From: Zoogloeaceae bacterium G21618-S1
Lineage (GTDB): Bacteria; Pseudomonadota; Gammaproteobacteria; Burkholderiales; Rhodocyclaceae
Assembly (NCBI GenBank): GCA_027214125.1
Contig: JAPWHF010000010.1
Span: 1-64,000, forward strand
Reading direction: 5' to 3'
Length of the DNA: 64,000 nucleotides
The notes beneath the pieces are model-generated. The model had not been told where the DNA came from. It did no database searches and saw nothing but the letters and a program-made list of their open reading frames with translations. The number at the start of each line of letters is the position of its first letter. The first letter of the stretch is position 1. Shown piece by piece: positions 1-8,475 of the stretch. The translations under genes were made by a program, and so were the position numbers.

Positions 1-905
1 AGCGCTTCCATGTTCAGGCGGGCGTAGCGCTCGGCCTCGCGGGTGTCGGCAAAGGCGTACTGGCCCGCGTCGTCGTAAAGCTCCAGCGCCGGGGCGCGCT
101 CGCCGCCGAGCGCCAGCACGGTGGGCACGCGGGTGGTGACCGAGCGTTTGGCTTTGTAGTCGTAGCTGAGCACCGTCGTCATGCCGGCACCGAAGCGGCG
201 GTGCGCGCCAAAGGCGACGATGGCGTCCTGGTCTTCTTGCGAATCGGCACGATGAAAGCGGATGCCCCGCCCGCCGTTGGCGTGCTCGGAGGACACATCC
301 TCGGGCCAGCGCGGGCTGTCGGCAAACAGGCGCATGCGGTGCCCGGCCGGAGCGCCGGTGTCGTCTTCGATGCACCAGCCGATGCCCTCTTCGGCCAGCA
401 GGCGCGAGACGAAGGTGTAGTCGCTTTCCATGTATTGCACGCAGTAGCTGCGCGGGCGGGCATCGGCGAGAAACTCGGCCACCTCCTCGCTCCAGTGCCA
501 GGCGGCATGCTCGGCGTAGTCGGCAAACACCGCGTCGACGATATCGACCACGGACTTGTCCTGAAAGATGCGGTTGTGCCGCCCCCGCGAGAGCAGCCAG
601 GCCCACGGCACCAGCGTGATGCGGTAGCGACAAAAGCCGCCGTCGGCGCCGAGCTTGAGCGCCGCGCGCACCAGGGCCGAGCGCGAACTTCGGCTGCCGT
701 CGGACAGCGTGCTGTGCAACGTCACCGCCTGACCGAGCAAGGCCTTGAGTTCGACGAAGGCGTCGGTGGAGAGCAGATCGACACATAGCTCAAAGCCCGC
801 CGACACCGCCTCGGTGCCCCACCAGGCTTCGACGGGCAAGTCGAAAGCGGCGTCGCGCCAGCTGAGCGCGAACAGGCGGGTGTCGGAGGTGAAGTGCGAA
901 AACAT
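1..905 (-). CDS. vgrG: Type VI secretion VgrG/TssI spike protein, N-terminal part (cut by window edge)
   Basis: The frame opens at ATG 905 and stays open to base 1, giving 301 codons with the rest outside the window. The translation begins MFSHFTSDTRLFALSW and contains the typical VgrG/gp27-like blocks: FELCVDLLSTDA, LHSTLSDGSRS, RYRITLVPWAWLLSRGRHNRIFQDKSVVDIV, then a segment ending YTFVSRLLAEEGIGWCIED. These are hallmarks of the Rhs-Vgr N-terminal domain that trimerises at the tip of the T6SS tail. Any C-terminal needle or effector extension lies outside. No other T6SS gene is in the window, so this may be an orphan vgrG island. The family call is firm; the function of the particular spike is unknown. 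Confidence 0.93.
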   Translation of the reverse strand, partial: MFSHFTSDTRLFALSWRDAAFDLPVEAWWGTEAVSAGFELCVDLLSTDAFVELKALLGQAVTLHSTLSDGSRSSRSALVRAALKLGADGGFCRYRITLVPWAWLLSRGRHNRIFQDKSVVDIVDAVFADYAEHAAWHWSEEVAEFLADARPRSYCVQYMESDYTFVSRLLAEEGIGWCIEDDTGAPAGHRMRLFADSPRWPEDVSSEHANGGRGIRFHRADSQEDQDAIVAFGAHRRFGAGMTTVLSYDYKAKRSVTTRVPTVLALGGERAPALELYDDAGQYAFADTREAERYARLNMEA

Positions 906-933
906 GCGAGCGCCCTGAGATCAGCGGGCACTC

Positions 934-947
934 ATTTTACATAAAAT
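934..947. promoter_or_regulatory. AT-rich palindrome upstream of vgrG
   Basis: ATTTTA-CA-TAAAAT is a perfect 6-bp inverted repeat in otherwise GC-rich DNA, about 30 bp in front of the vgrG start and inside the 76-bp gap to the TfoX-like gene. It may contain the -10 region of vgrG or a small operator. No -35 box could be assigned with confidence. Confidence 0.3.
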
Positions 948-981
948 ATGACGTATGGAATTATCCGCAGACGCCCATTGT

Positions 982-1338
982 TTATCGTCGCTTCTTCGGC
1001 TTTCGGTTGCGCAGGGCGCAGTCGATGGCCAGGCGGGCCCAAGGGGCCATGGCGGCGGGGCTGTCGAGGGCTTCGTCGGGGGCGGTCCAGTAGCCCATCG
1101 AGAAGGTTTTGCCGTCAGGTTGTGTGTAGATGAAGCGCTGGCTGCCGGCGTCGGCGAAGGCTTGTTCGCTTTGCGTGTCGGCCTTCAGGTAGAGGGTGTC
1201 CCAGGCTTCGAGGGCGAAGAACAGATCGTCGAGATAAAAGCCCCAGCCGCCGAACATGGGTTTAACCCGGATCGTGCCCAGCGGCGCGAACAGCTCTTGC
1301 GCGTGGGTGACGATCTCGGGGGGCGGCTTGCGGGGCAT
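982..1338 (-). CDS. TfoX/Sxy N-terminal domain protein
   Basis: The 118-residue protein matches the single-domain TfoX_N family: an N-terminal helix (ELFAPLGTIRVKPMFGGWGFYLDD), then FFALEAWDTLYLKAD and a FIYTQPDGKTFSMGYWTAPDEALD strand/turn. In gammaproteobacteria the full-length TfoX/Sxy is a competence co-activator. Stand-alone N-domains like this are common and their role is not established. The C-terminus is a basic tail (RNRKPKKRR). It lies 13 bp after metF on the same strand, so it may be the distal gene of the metF operon. A competence role should not be assumed. Confidence 0.85.
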   Translation of the reverse strand: MPRKPPPEIVTHAQELFAPLGTIRVKPMFGGWGFYLDDLFFALEAWDTLYLKADTQSEQAFADAGSQRFIYTQPDGKTFSMGYWTAPDEALDSPAAMAPWARLAIDCALRNRKPKKRR

Positions 1339-1351
1339 TTTTCTGGACGGC

Positions 1352-2188
1352 TCAGGCTTTCAGGCCGAGGCGCTCGACGATGGTGCTGGTCGGGCCGGCC
1401 ATGTTCATGCAGTAGAAGTGCAGGCCGGGCGCGCCTTCTTCGATGAGGCGGGCCGAGAGGTCGGTGACCACATCGAGGCCGAAGGCTTTGATCGAGTCGG
1501 TGTCGTCGCCGTAGCTCTCGAACTTGCGGCGCATCCAGCGCGGGATCTCGGCGCCGCAGGCGTCGGAGAAGCGGGCCAGCTTGGAGAAGCTGACGATGGG
1601 CATGATGCCGGGCACGATGGGGATCTCAATGCCCATGGCGACGCATTCGTCACGAAAGTGCAGGTAGGCGTCGAGGTTGTAGAAGTACTGGGTGATGGCC
1701 GAGTTGGCGCCGGCGTCGACCTTGCGTTTGAAGGCGGCGAGGTCGGACTGGGCGGTGCGCGCCTGGGGGTGGTATTCGGGGTAGGCGGCCACTTCGATGC
1801 TGAACCAGTCGCCGGTTTCGCGGCGGATGAATTCGACCAGTTCGTTGGCGTAGCGCAACTCGCCGGCTTCGACCGCGCCGGAGGGCAGGTCGCCGCGCAG
1901 GGCGACGATGCGCCGGATGCCCTTGTCCTGATAGCGCTTGAGAATGTCGCGGATGCTGTCACCGGTGGCGCCGACGCAGGACAGGTGCGGTGCGGCGGCG
2001 AGGCCCTCGGCCTGGATCTCGAACACGGTTTCGAAGGTGCGCTCTTGCGTCGAGCCGCCCGCCCCGTAGGTGACGGAGAAGAACTCCGGCTGCAGCTGGG
2101 CGAGTTGGGCGCGGGTGCCGCGCAGTTTGTCGACGCCGGCCGGGGTTTGCGGCGGGAAGAATTCGATGGAGAAAGGTGTCGGGTTCAT
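1352..2188 (-). CDS. metF: Methylenetetrahydrofolate reductase
   Basis: MetF reduces 5,10-methylene-THF to 5-methyl-THF with a flavin cofactor, supplying the methyl group for methionine synthesis. The 278-residue product has family length and motifs: SIEFFPPQTPAG at the N-terminus with the conserved Glu, FFSVTYGAGGS, LRGDLP, YPEYHPQA, ITQYFYNLDAY and PGIMPI, forming a TIM barrel. Its ATG overlaps the tlyA stop in an ATGA, indicating translational coupling. Together with ahcY upstream on the same strand this is an activated-methyl-cycle neighbourhood, although nitrilase, GNAT and tlyA genes are interposed. Confidence 0.96.
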   Translation of the reverse strand: MNPTPFSIEFFPPQTPAGVDKLRGTRAQLAQLQPEFFSVTYGAGGSTQERTFETVFEIQAEGLAAAPHLSCVGATGDSIRDILKRYQDKGIRRIVALRGDLPSGAVEAGELRYANELVEFIRRETGDWFSIEVAAYPEYHPQARTAQSDLAAFKRKVDAGANSAITQYFYNLDAYLHFRDECVAMGIEIPIVPGIMPIVSFSKLARFSDACGAEIPRWMRRKFESYGDDTDSIKAFGLDVVTDLSARLIEEGAPGLHFYCMNMAGPTSTIVERLGLKA

Positions 2189-3030
2189 GCGTCGTCTGTC
2201 AGTTCGTTGAGATGGGCGGCGAGGAAGAATTCGCGGTTGCCGTCGCCGCCGGTGATCGGGCTGTCGAAGTAGTCATCGACGGTGAGGCCGGCGGCTACGG
2301 CGGCGGCGCGGATGCGGGCTTCGACGCCGGTATACAGGCTGTGGTCGCGCACGATGCCGCCTTTGGCGAGGCCCTCGCGGCCGACTTCGAATTGCGGCTT
2401 GACCAGCGCCAGCACCCGGCCGCCGGGGCGCAGCAGGGCGGGCCAGCGCGGCATCAGCAGGGTGAGCGAGATGAAGCTGGCGTCGCACACCAGCAGGTCG
2501 AAGCCGCCGTCGGGCCAGGCGTCACCGAGGGCCTCGGGGGTGAGGTCGCGGGCGTTAAGGCCTTCGAGGCAATCGATGCGCGGGTGTTCGTGCAGCGAGG
2601 AGTGCAGCTGGTCGTGGCCGACTTCGACGCCGACCACGCGGGTGGCGCCGGATTGCAGCAGGCAGTCGGTGAAACCGCCGGTGGACTGGCCGACGTCGAG
2701 CACGGTGAGGCCGTGGGCCGACCCGTGGCAGTGCGCCATGGCGCCAGCGAGTTTCAGCCCGCCGCGCGAGACGTAGCGGTCTTCGGGGTCGGGGACAACC
2801 AGCAGCGGTGCGTCTTCATCGAGCGCGAGCGAGGCCTTGGTGATGGTTTGATCGCCGAGGCGCACCCGGCCGGCGGCGATCATGCGCTGTGCGGTGGTGC
2901 GTGACGGCGCGAGGCCGCGGGCGACGAGCAGGCTGTCAACCCGTTGCAACCCGTGCCGGTCGACCGCGGGCGCGGCGTCGACGCTGGGGGTCGGCGCCGG
3001 GCGGGCGGTGCGGCGGTGGAAGGACTTCAC
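2185..3030 (-). CDS. tlyA: TlyA-family rRNA 2'-O-methyltransferase (hemolysin A family)
   Basis: An N-terminal S4 RNA-binding domain (RVDSLLVARGLAPSRTTAQRMIAAGRVRL) is followed by an FtsJ-like SAM methyltransferase with motif I LDVGQSTGGFTDCLL and then LVCDASFISLTLLMP and LVKPQFE. TlyA proteins methylate 16S/23S rRNA; the 'hemolysin' name is historical. The start is uncertain. The frame is open much further up, but that part overlaps the nitrilase gene and reads as low-complexity Ser/Thr/Pro. GTG 3030 is the first start after the nitrilase stop; TTG 2949 would begin directly at the S4 domain. It is coupled to metF by a 4-bp overlap. Confidence 0.88.
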   Translation of the reverse strand: MKSFHRRTARPAPTPSVDAAPAVDRHGLQRVDSLLVARGLAPSRTTAQRMIAAGRVRLGDQTITKASLALDEDAPLLVVPDPEDRYVSRGGLKLAGAMAHCHGSAHGLTVLDVGQSTGGFTDCLLQSGATRVVGVEVGHDQLHSSLHEHPRIDCLEGLNARDLTPEALGDAWPDGGFDLLVCDASFISLTLLMPRWPALLRPGGRVLALVKPQFEVGREGLAKGGIVRDHSLYTGVEARIRAAAVAAGLTVDDYFDSPITGGDGNREFFLAAHLNELTDDA

Positions 3031-3052
3031 GGGCGCGCCCGGCGTGCTGTCA

Positions 3053-3928
3053 TTACTTGACCTTGATGACTTCGACCGGGTGCTCGTAGACATCCTTGCG
3101 TTTGTCGTAGAGCGGGATGGTGGTGCCGCTGAGGCGGTTGCTTTCGAGGTCGGCGAGGTCGACATCGGCAACCACGATCTGCTCGATGTTGGCCGTGCCT
3201 TCGGCGGCGATGCCGTCGCGGGCAAAGGCGAAGTCGGACGGCGTGATGATGCTGGCCTGGCCGTAGTGCAGGCCGAGGCCTTCGACGGCGAGGTTGCCGA
3301 CGGTGCTGGTCATGACCACAAAGACCTGGTTTTCGATGGCGCGGGCGTGGCAGCAGTAGCGTACGCGCAGGAAGCCCTGGCGGTCATCGGTGCACGAGGG
3401 CACGAAGAGGATGTCGGCGCCGGCTTCGCAGACCATGCGGGCGAGTTCGGGAAACTCGATGTCGTAGCAGATCAGGATGGCGATCTTGCCGAAGGGAGTG
3501 TCGAACAGGCGCAGTTGGTCGCCGGCGTCGGTGTTCCACTTCTCGCGCTCCCAGCGGGTGCGGTGGATCTTGTCCTGCTCGTAGATTTCGCCCGTGGGGG
3601 TGAAGTAGTAGGCGGTGTTGAGCAGGCGGCCGTCTTCGGTCAGCGTGGGGTGGCTGCCGCCGATGAGGTGCACGTTCCACTGTGCCGCCAGTTCCTGCAT
3701 CAGATCCTTGTAGCGCTTGGTGTAGTCGTTCATGTTGCGCACGGCGTCACGCACATCGGTGGTGTCCATGAAGGACAGCAGCTGGGTGGTGAAGATCTCG
3801 GGCAGTAGCACGAACTGCGGTTTATAGTCGCCGGCGGCTTTCATGATGAAGCGCACCTGGTTTTCGAAGCCCGACCAGTCATGGATCTGACGCAGCAGGT
3901 ATTGGACAGCAGCAATGCGGACTATCAC
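3053..3928 (-). CDS. Carbon-nitrogen hydrolase (nitrilase superfamily)
   Basis: The 291-residue protein has the Glu-Lys-Cys triad of the superfamily: E44 in FVLLPEIF, K120 in YEQDKIHRTRWE and C154 in ILICYDIEFPE. These enzymes hydrolyse C-N bonds of amides or nitriles; the substrate cannot be read here. It starts at ATG 3928, overlapping the GNAT stop by ATGA. In other bacteria proteins with an N-terminal GNAT and this hydrolase type fused in one chain are known, so the two neighbours probably work together, for example on an acylated amine or amide intermediate. It reads like a complete, intact enzyme. Confidence 0.92.
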   Translation of the reverse strand: MIVRIAAVQYLLRQIHDWSGFENQVRFIMKAAGDYKPQFVLLPEIFTTQLLSFMDTTDVRDAVRNMNDYTKRYKDLMQELAAQWNVHLIGGSHPTLTEDGRLLNTAYYFTPTGEIYEQDKIHRTRWEREKWNTDAGDQLRLFDTPFGKIAILICYDIEFPELARMVCEAGADILFVPSCTDDRQGFLRVRYCCHARAIENQVFVVMTSTVGNLAVEGLGLHYGQASIITPSDFAFARDGIAAEGTANIEQIVVADVDLADLESNRLSGTTIPLYDKRKDVYEHPVEVIKVK

Positions 3929-4581
3929 AGGGCGATCTCCTCGGGGATGACGGTGGGGCTCGTCGGATCGTAGTCCGGATTGAGCCAGGCGATGACCGAG
4001 GCGCAGCCGCGAGACTGTTCGTCCTCGGGGATGTAGCCTTCAATGACCCCGCAATAGCTGAAGCCTTCCTTGAGCTGGAAGCTCAGCACCTGATCGCGCA
4101 AATCGCCCCAGACAACCTTTTGCGCGTAGTACTCGACGTCCATCTCATCCGCGTAGCGGTGGTAGCCGGGCAGGCGGCCGCAGGCGATGATGCGTTTGAG
4201 GTTCATGGCGCGGCACAGCGTGCGCCGCGCTTCGTACAGCAAATGGCCGATGCCGCTGCCCTGCATCTCCGGGGCCACGAACACTTCGGCGCCGTACAGC
4301 GTTTTACCGTCGGGGTCGTGGTGTTCAAACGTGCCTGCACCGGTAATTTCTTTCCAGGTGTGCGATTCGGACCAATCGTCCCACAGCACGATCATGGCGC
4401 TGGCGCAGCCAACCACGCCATCTTCGGTCTCGGCCACGACCTGGCCCTGCGGGAACACCTCAAGCTGCTCGCGCAGCTTGCGGCGACTCCAGGGGGGAAT
4501 CGAGGGATACACGCGCGCTTGCAGCTCGATCAGCGCCGGGATGTCTTCCTTGCGTGTCTGGCGCACCCAGGGACGTTTCAT
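3925..4581 (-). CDS. GNAT family N-acetyltransferase paired with nitrilase
   Basis: The acetyl-CoA site is visible as VFVAPEMQGSGIGHLLYEARR (motif A, Q/RxxGxG/A type), preceded by a WDDWSESHTWKEITGAGTFEHHDPDG insertion. The C-terminus has GFSYCGVIEGYIPEDEQSRG. The start is ATG 4581, six bases after a good AGGAG; a TTG two codons earlier is less likely. The length (218 residues) exceeds a minimal GNAT because of the insert and C-terminal extension shared with GNAT-hydrolase fusions. Substrate unknown. It is translationally coupled to the nitrilase downstream. Confidence 0.88.
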   Translation of the reverse strand: MKRPWVRQTRKEDIPALIELQARVYPSIPPWSRRKLREQLEVFPQGQVVAETEDGVVGCASAMIVLWDDWSESHTWKEITGAGTFEHHDPDGKTLYGAEVFVAPEMQGSGIGHLLYEARRTLCRAMNLKRIIACGRLPGYHRYADEMDVEYYAQKVVWGDLRDQVLSFQLKEGFSYCGVIEGYIPEDEQSRGCASVIAWLNPDYDPTSPTVIPEEIAL

Positions 4582-4605
4582 ACACAACTCCTGATGGCTC
4601 GGAGA

Positions 4606-4642
4606 GCCGGGCCGCCGCCCGGTGCTGTGGCGGCGGCCCGGC
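4606..4642 (-). terminator. Strong GC hairpin between ahcY and the GNAT gene
   Basis: A perfect 14-bp stem (GCCGGGCCGCCGCC / GGCGGCGGCCCGGC) with a 9-nt loop fills the 73-bp gap after the ahcY stop. There is no U-run on either strand, so it is not a canonical intrinsic terminator. It may be a Rho-assisted or partial terminator, or an mRNA 3'-end stabiliser separating ahcY from the downstream genes. Confidence 0.45.
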
Positions 4643-4654
4643 CTGCGGGTTGGA

Positions 4655-6064
<1,410 letters not shown>

Positions 6065-6150
6065 GGGTTGCTCCATGCTATGACCGGGGGGAGGGGGATC
6101 GGCATGCGGGCCTTCTCACGCACCTCCCGTGCCCGGCACGGGTTGAGGTC

Positions 6151-6244
6151 GTGAGCGCCGTTGATTCTCACCGCGTGGTGCTGCGGCTTCCGAGCCTGGG
6201 GCGTCGGTCAGGGCAACCTGACGACCTCGCAGCGCTCCTCGGAA
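6151..6244 (-). ncRNA. SAH riboswitch in the ahcY leader
   Basis: Reading the minus strand, the leader carries CCGAGGAGCGCTGCGA, later CCCAGGCTCGG, then AACGGCGCTC. These are the three conserved blocks of the S-adenosylhomocysteine riboswitch. P1 forms between CCGAG and CTCGG, and the pseudoknot between GAGCGC and GGCGCTC; the variable hairpin GGTCGTCAGGTTGCCCTGACC sits between. It lies about 87-180 bases in front of the ahcY start. The class switches on ahcY when SAH accumulates. A second hairpin (CCCGTGC-CGG-GCACGGG, 6123-6143) just downstream may be part of the expression platform; it has no U-run, so translational or Rho-dependent control is more likely than simple attenuation. Confidence 0.92.
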
Positions 6245-6253
6245 AAGGCAGCC

Positions 6254-6282
6254 AGTATACGACAAGGCGCTGAAAAAACTGA
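6254..6282 (-). promoter_or_regulatory. Probable sigma-70 promoter for the ahcY leader
   Basis: On the minus strand TATACT (6259-6254) is a near-perfect -10 box, about 7 bases before the expected 5' end of the riboswitch. The best -35 at 17-bp spacing is weak (TCAGTT, 6282-6277). The position right at the aptamer 5' end supports the call. Confidence 0.55.
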
Positions 6283-6304
6283 AATCCGGGCCGACGAGCG
6301 AGGC

Positions 6305-7177
6305 TCAGGTACTGCCTGGACGGCAGGCTTTGAGTACCGCTGCATCGTCTTCTTCGGCCCAGCCCAGATTGCAGGTTCGCTGCAAGATGGTTTGCGCCGC
6401 CACGCCCAGCGTCGCCGCTTGATCGACCGCGCGGGCGCAGTCCAGCGCCAGGCCGATGTCCTTGGTCAGAATGCGGGTGTGGGCGCGTGGGGCAAAGTCG
6501 CCATCGAGTGCACGCGGGATACGGTCGGCCGCTATCCAAGACTGCCCCGAGCTGGCGCAGACCACGTCGAGGACGGTTTTCGGGTTCAACCCCAGTTGCT
6601 CGGCCAGCGCAAAGGCTTCGCCGGCCGCGGTGAGGTGGATCGCCGCGAGCAGGTTGTTCACCAGCTTGGCCTTGGCGCCGTCACCGGGTTGGGGGCCGAT
6701 CACGAAGCGCGGTTTGGCGAGCACGGCCAGCAGCGGTTCGAGCGCGCTAACAAGTGCCGGTTCGCCGCCGAGCATCATGCTCATGCTGCCGGCACGGGCG
6801 CGTGCCGGGCCACCGGAGATGGGTGCGTCCAGAGTTTTCCAGCCGGCGCGGGACAGATGCTCGGCGCAGTGCGCCACATCGTCCGGCGCGATGGTGCTGC
6901 AGATCAGTACCGCACGGCCGTTGCCGTCGATGGTGGCCACGCCATCGGCGCCCAGCAAGACCTCGCGGGTCTCCTCGCCGGTGCCCACCACGGTGATGAC
7001 CACGTCCACCGATTCAGCCAGGGCCGCGGGGCTGGCGGCGATGACGGCGCCCGCGGTGTGGGCGATGGTCTCCGGTCCGCTGCGCAGGTCGCGCACCGTC
7101 AGCGCAATGCCGCGCTCACGCAGGTTGAGGGCCATGGCCAGGCCCATGTTGCCAATGCCGATGATGCCGACACGCAT
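6305..7177 (-). CDS. NAD(P)-dependent beta-hydroxyacid dehydrogenase (3-hydroxyisobutyrate / tartronate semialdehyde reductase type)
   Basis: The Rossmann start MRVGIIGIGNMGLAMALNL (GxGxxG) is followed by the substrate-binding signature LDAPISGGPARARAGSMSMMLGG and the catalytic Lys region GDGAKAKLVNNLLAAIHLTAAGEAFALAEQLG. That order and the 290-residue length are those of the 6-phosphogluconate-dehydrogenase-like family oxidising 3-hydroxyisobutyrate or reducing 2-hydroxy-3-oxopropionate. Sequence alone does not separate these substrates. It is transcribed in the same direction as the antiporter 68 bp upstream and as ahcY, but the ahcY promoter region lies between it and ahcY. Confidence 0.88.
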   Translation of the reverse strand: MRVGIIGIGNMGLAMALNLRERGIALTVRDLRSGPETIAHTAGAVIAASPAALAESVDVVITVVGTGEETREVLLGADGVATIDGNGRAVLICSTIAPDDVAHCAEHLSRAGWKTLDAPISGGPARARAGSMSMMLGGEPALVSALEPLLAVLAKPRFVIGPQPGDGAKAKLVNNLLAAIHLTAAGEAFALAEQLGLNPKTVLDVVCASSGQSWIAADRIPRALDGDFAPRAHTRILTKDIGLALDCARAVDQAATLGVAAQTILQRTCNLGWAEEDDAAVLKACRPGST

Positions 7178-7244
7178 GCCGTGCTCCCGAAAGTCCGCGC
7201 CCGCAGGCGTATCGCCCGACTGTACCGCCGTCGCGCCGGATCCG

Positions 7245-8333
7245 CTATGCGCCCTTGCCGGTGGCGCTGCGGCGATGCCGCCACAGGCTGACCACCAGCG
7301 TCAGCACCGTCAGCGGAATGACGAAGCTCAGCATCGCCGAGGAGAGCATCGGCGCGGCGGCGTGGTGCTGCGCGGAGAGCACCAGAAACACGGTGTAGAT
7401 CGCGTAGTAGCCCAAAAACACCACACCCTCCCAGCGCGCAATCTCGCGGCCGGTAATGAACACCGGCAGGCAGGCAAAGGCCACCGCCAGCATCACCCAC
7501 ATGTCGAAGCTGCGCGCCGCCTCCGACACCGGCAAACCGTTGGCCGACACCAGCCCGGCTGCGCCGAGGCAGCCCAGGATGTTGAACAGATTGCTGCCCA
7601 CCACGTTGCCCACGGCAATGTCACGCTCGCCACGCAGGGCGGCCATGATCGAGGTGGCGATCTCGGGCATGGAGGTGCCGATGGCGACAACGGTGAGCCC
7701 GATCACCAGATCGCTGACGCCGAAGGCCCGCGCAAAATGTGTGGCCGCGCCCACCAGCCAGTCCGCACCCAGCACCAGCAAGCCCAGTCCGCCGAGCACC
7801 AGCAGGATCTGCGCGGGGCGCGAGGCGTCCCAGCTCGCCGCTTCGGGCAGCTCGTGCAGCGCTTCTTCGTTTGCCTTGGCCGAGCCACGCCGCGCCTGAA
7901 CGATCAAAAATACGGTGTACACCACCGCCAGCGACAGCAGCACGCCGGCCTCGATGCGGCTGATCGCGCCATCGGCCGACAGGCCCACCAGCAGCGCCGA
8001 GACACCGATCAGGATCGGCACCTCCTGGCGGATGATCTGCTCCGATACTGCCAGCGGCACGATCAGCGCCGAGATGCCCAGAATCAGCAAGATATTGGCG
8101 ATGTTGCTGCCCAGCACGTTGCCGATGGCCAGGTCCGGGTTGCCATCGAGCACGGCGCCGACTGACACCGCCACTTCCGGCGCGCTGGTGCCAAAAGCCA
8201 CCACGGTCAGACCAATCACCAGCGGCGAGATGCCCCACGACAGCGCCATGCGCGAAGCGCCTCGCACCAGCGCGTCGGCGCCGGCAATCAGGGCGATGAG
8301 GCCGAGAACGAACAGACCCAATTGAGCAAACAT
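7245..8333 (-). CDS. Calcium/sodium antiporter (CaCA family, YrbG-like)
   Basis: The 362-residue inner-membrane protein has the two inverted alpha repeats of K+-dependent Na+/Ca2+ exchanger-like proteins. The first is [17 protein letters not shown] with GNVLGSNIANILLILG. The second is VVAIGTSMPEIATSIMA with GNVVGSNLFNILGCLG. About ten hydrophobic segments are visible, with a hydrophilic central loop (RRGSAKANEEALHELPEAASWDASRP). It is complete. A clear paralogue lies at 37394-38470. Ion specificity is inferred from the family. Confidence 0.93.
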   Translation of the reverse strand: MFAQLGLFVLGLIALIAGADALVRGASRMALSWGISPLVIGLTVVAFGTSAPEVAVSVGAVLDGNPDLAIGNVLGSNIANILLILGISALIVPLAVSEQIIRQEVPILIGVSALLVGLSADGAISRIEAGVLLSLAVVYTVFLIVQARRGSAKANEEALHELPEAASWDASRPAQILLVLGGLGLLVLGADWLVGAATHFARAFGVSDLVIGLTVVAIGTSMPEIATSIMAALRGERDIAVGNVVGSNLFNILGCLGAAGLVSANGLPVSEAARSFDMWVMLAVAFACLPVFITGREIARWEGVVFLGYYAIYTVFLVLSAQHHAAAPMLSSAMLSFVIPLTVLTLVVSLWRHRRSATGKGA

Positions 8334-8475
8334 GAGGAGCGCGCGCTAGAGAGAATGGTGGCGCCTTTGAGTGTTATTTGAATGCCAAGTTCCGCGTACC
8401 GCCTGTCGTCGCCAGGGCGTCGGAGCGCTCATTCCAACGGTATACTTCGGCTTCAGCCCCGACTCTGTTCGTTTT

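Noticed and set aside
201-788. 195-codon plus-strand frame
   Set aside because: Antisense to the vgrG reading frame; composition is a GC-codon shadow and has no domain.
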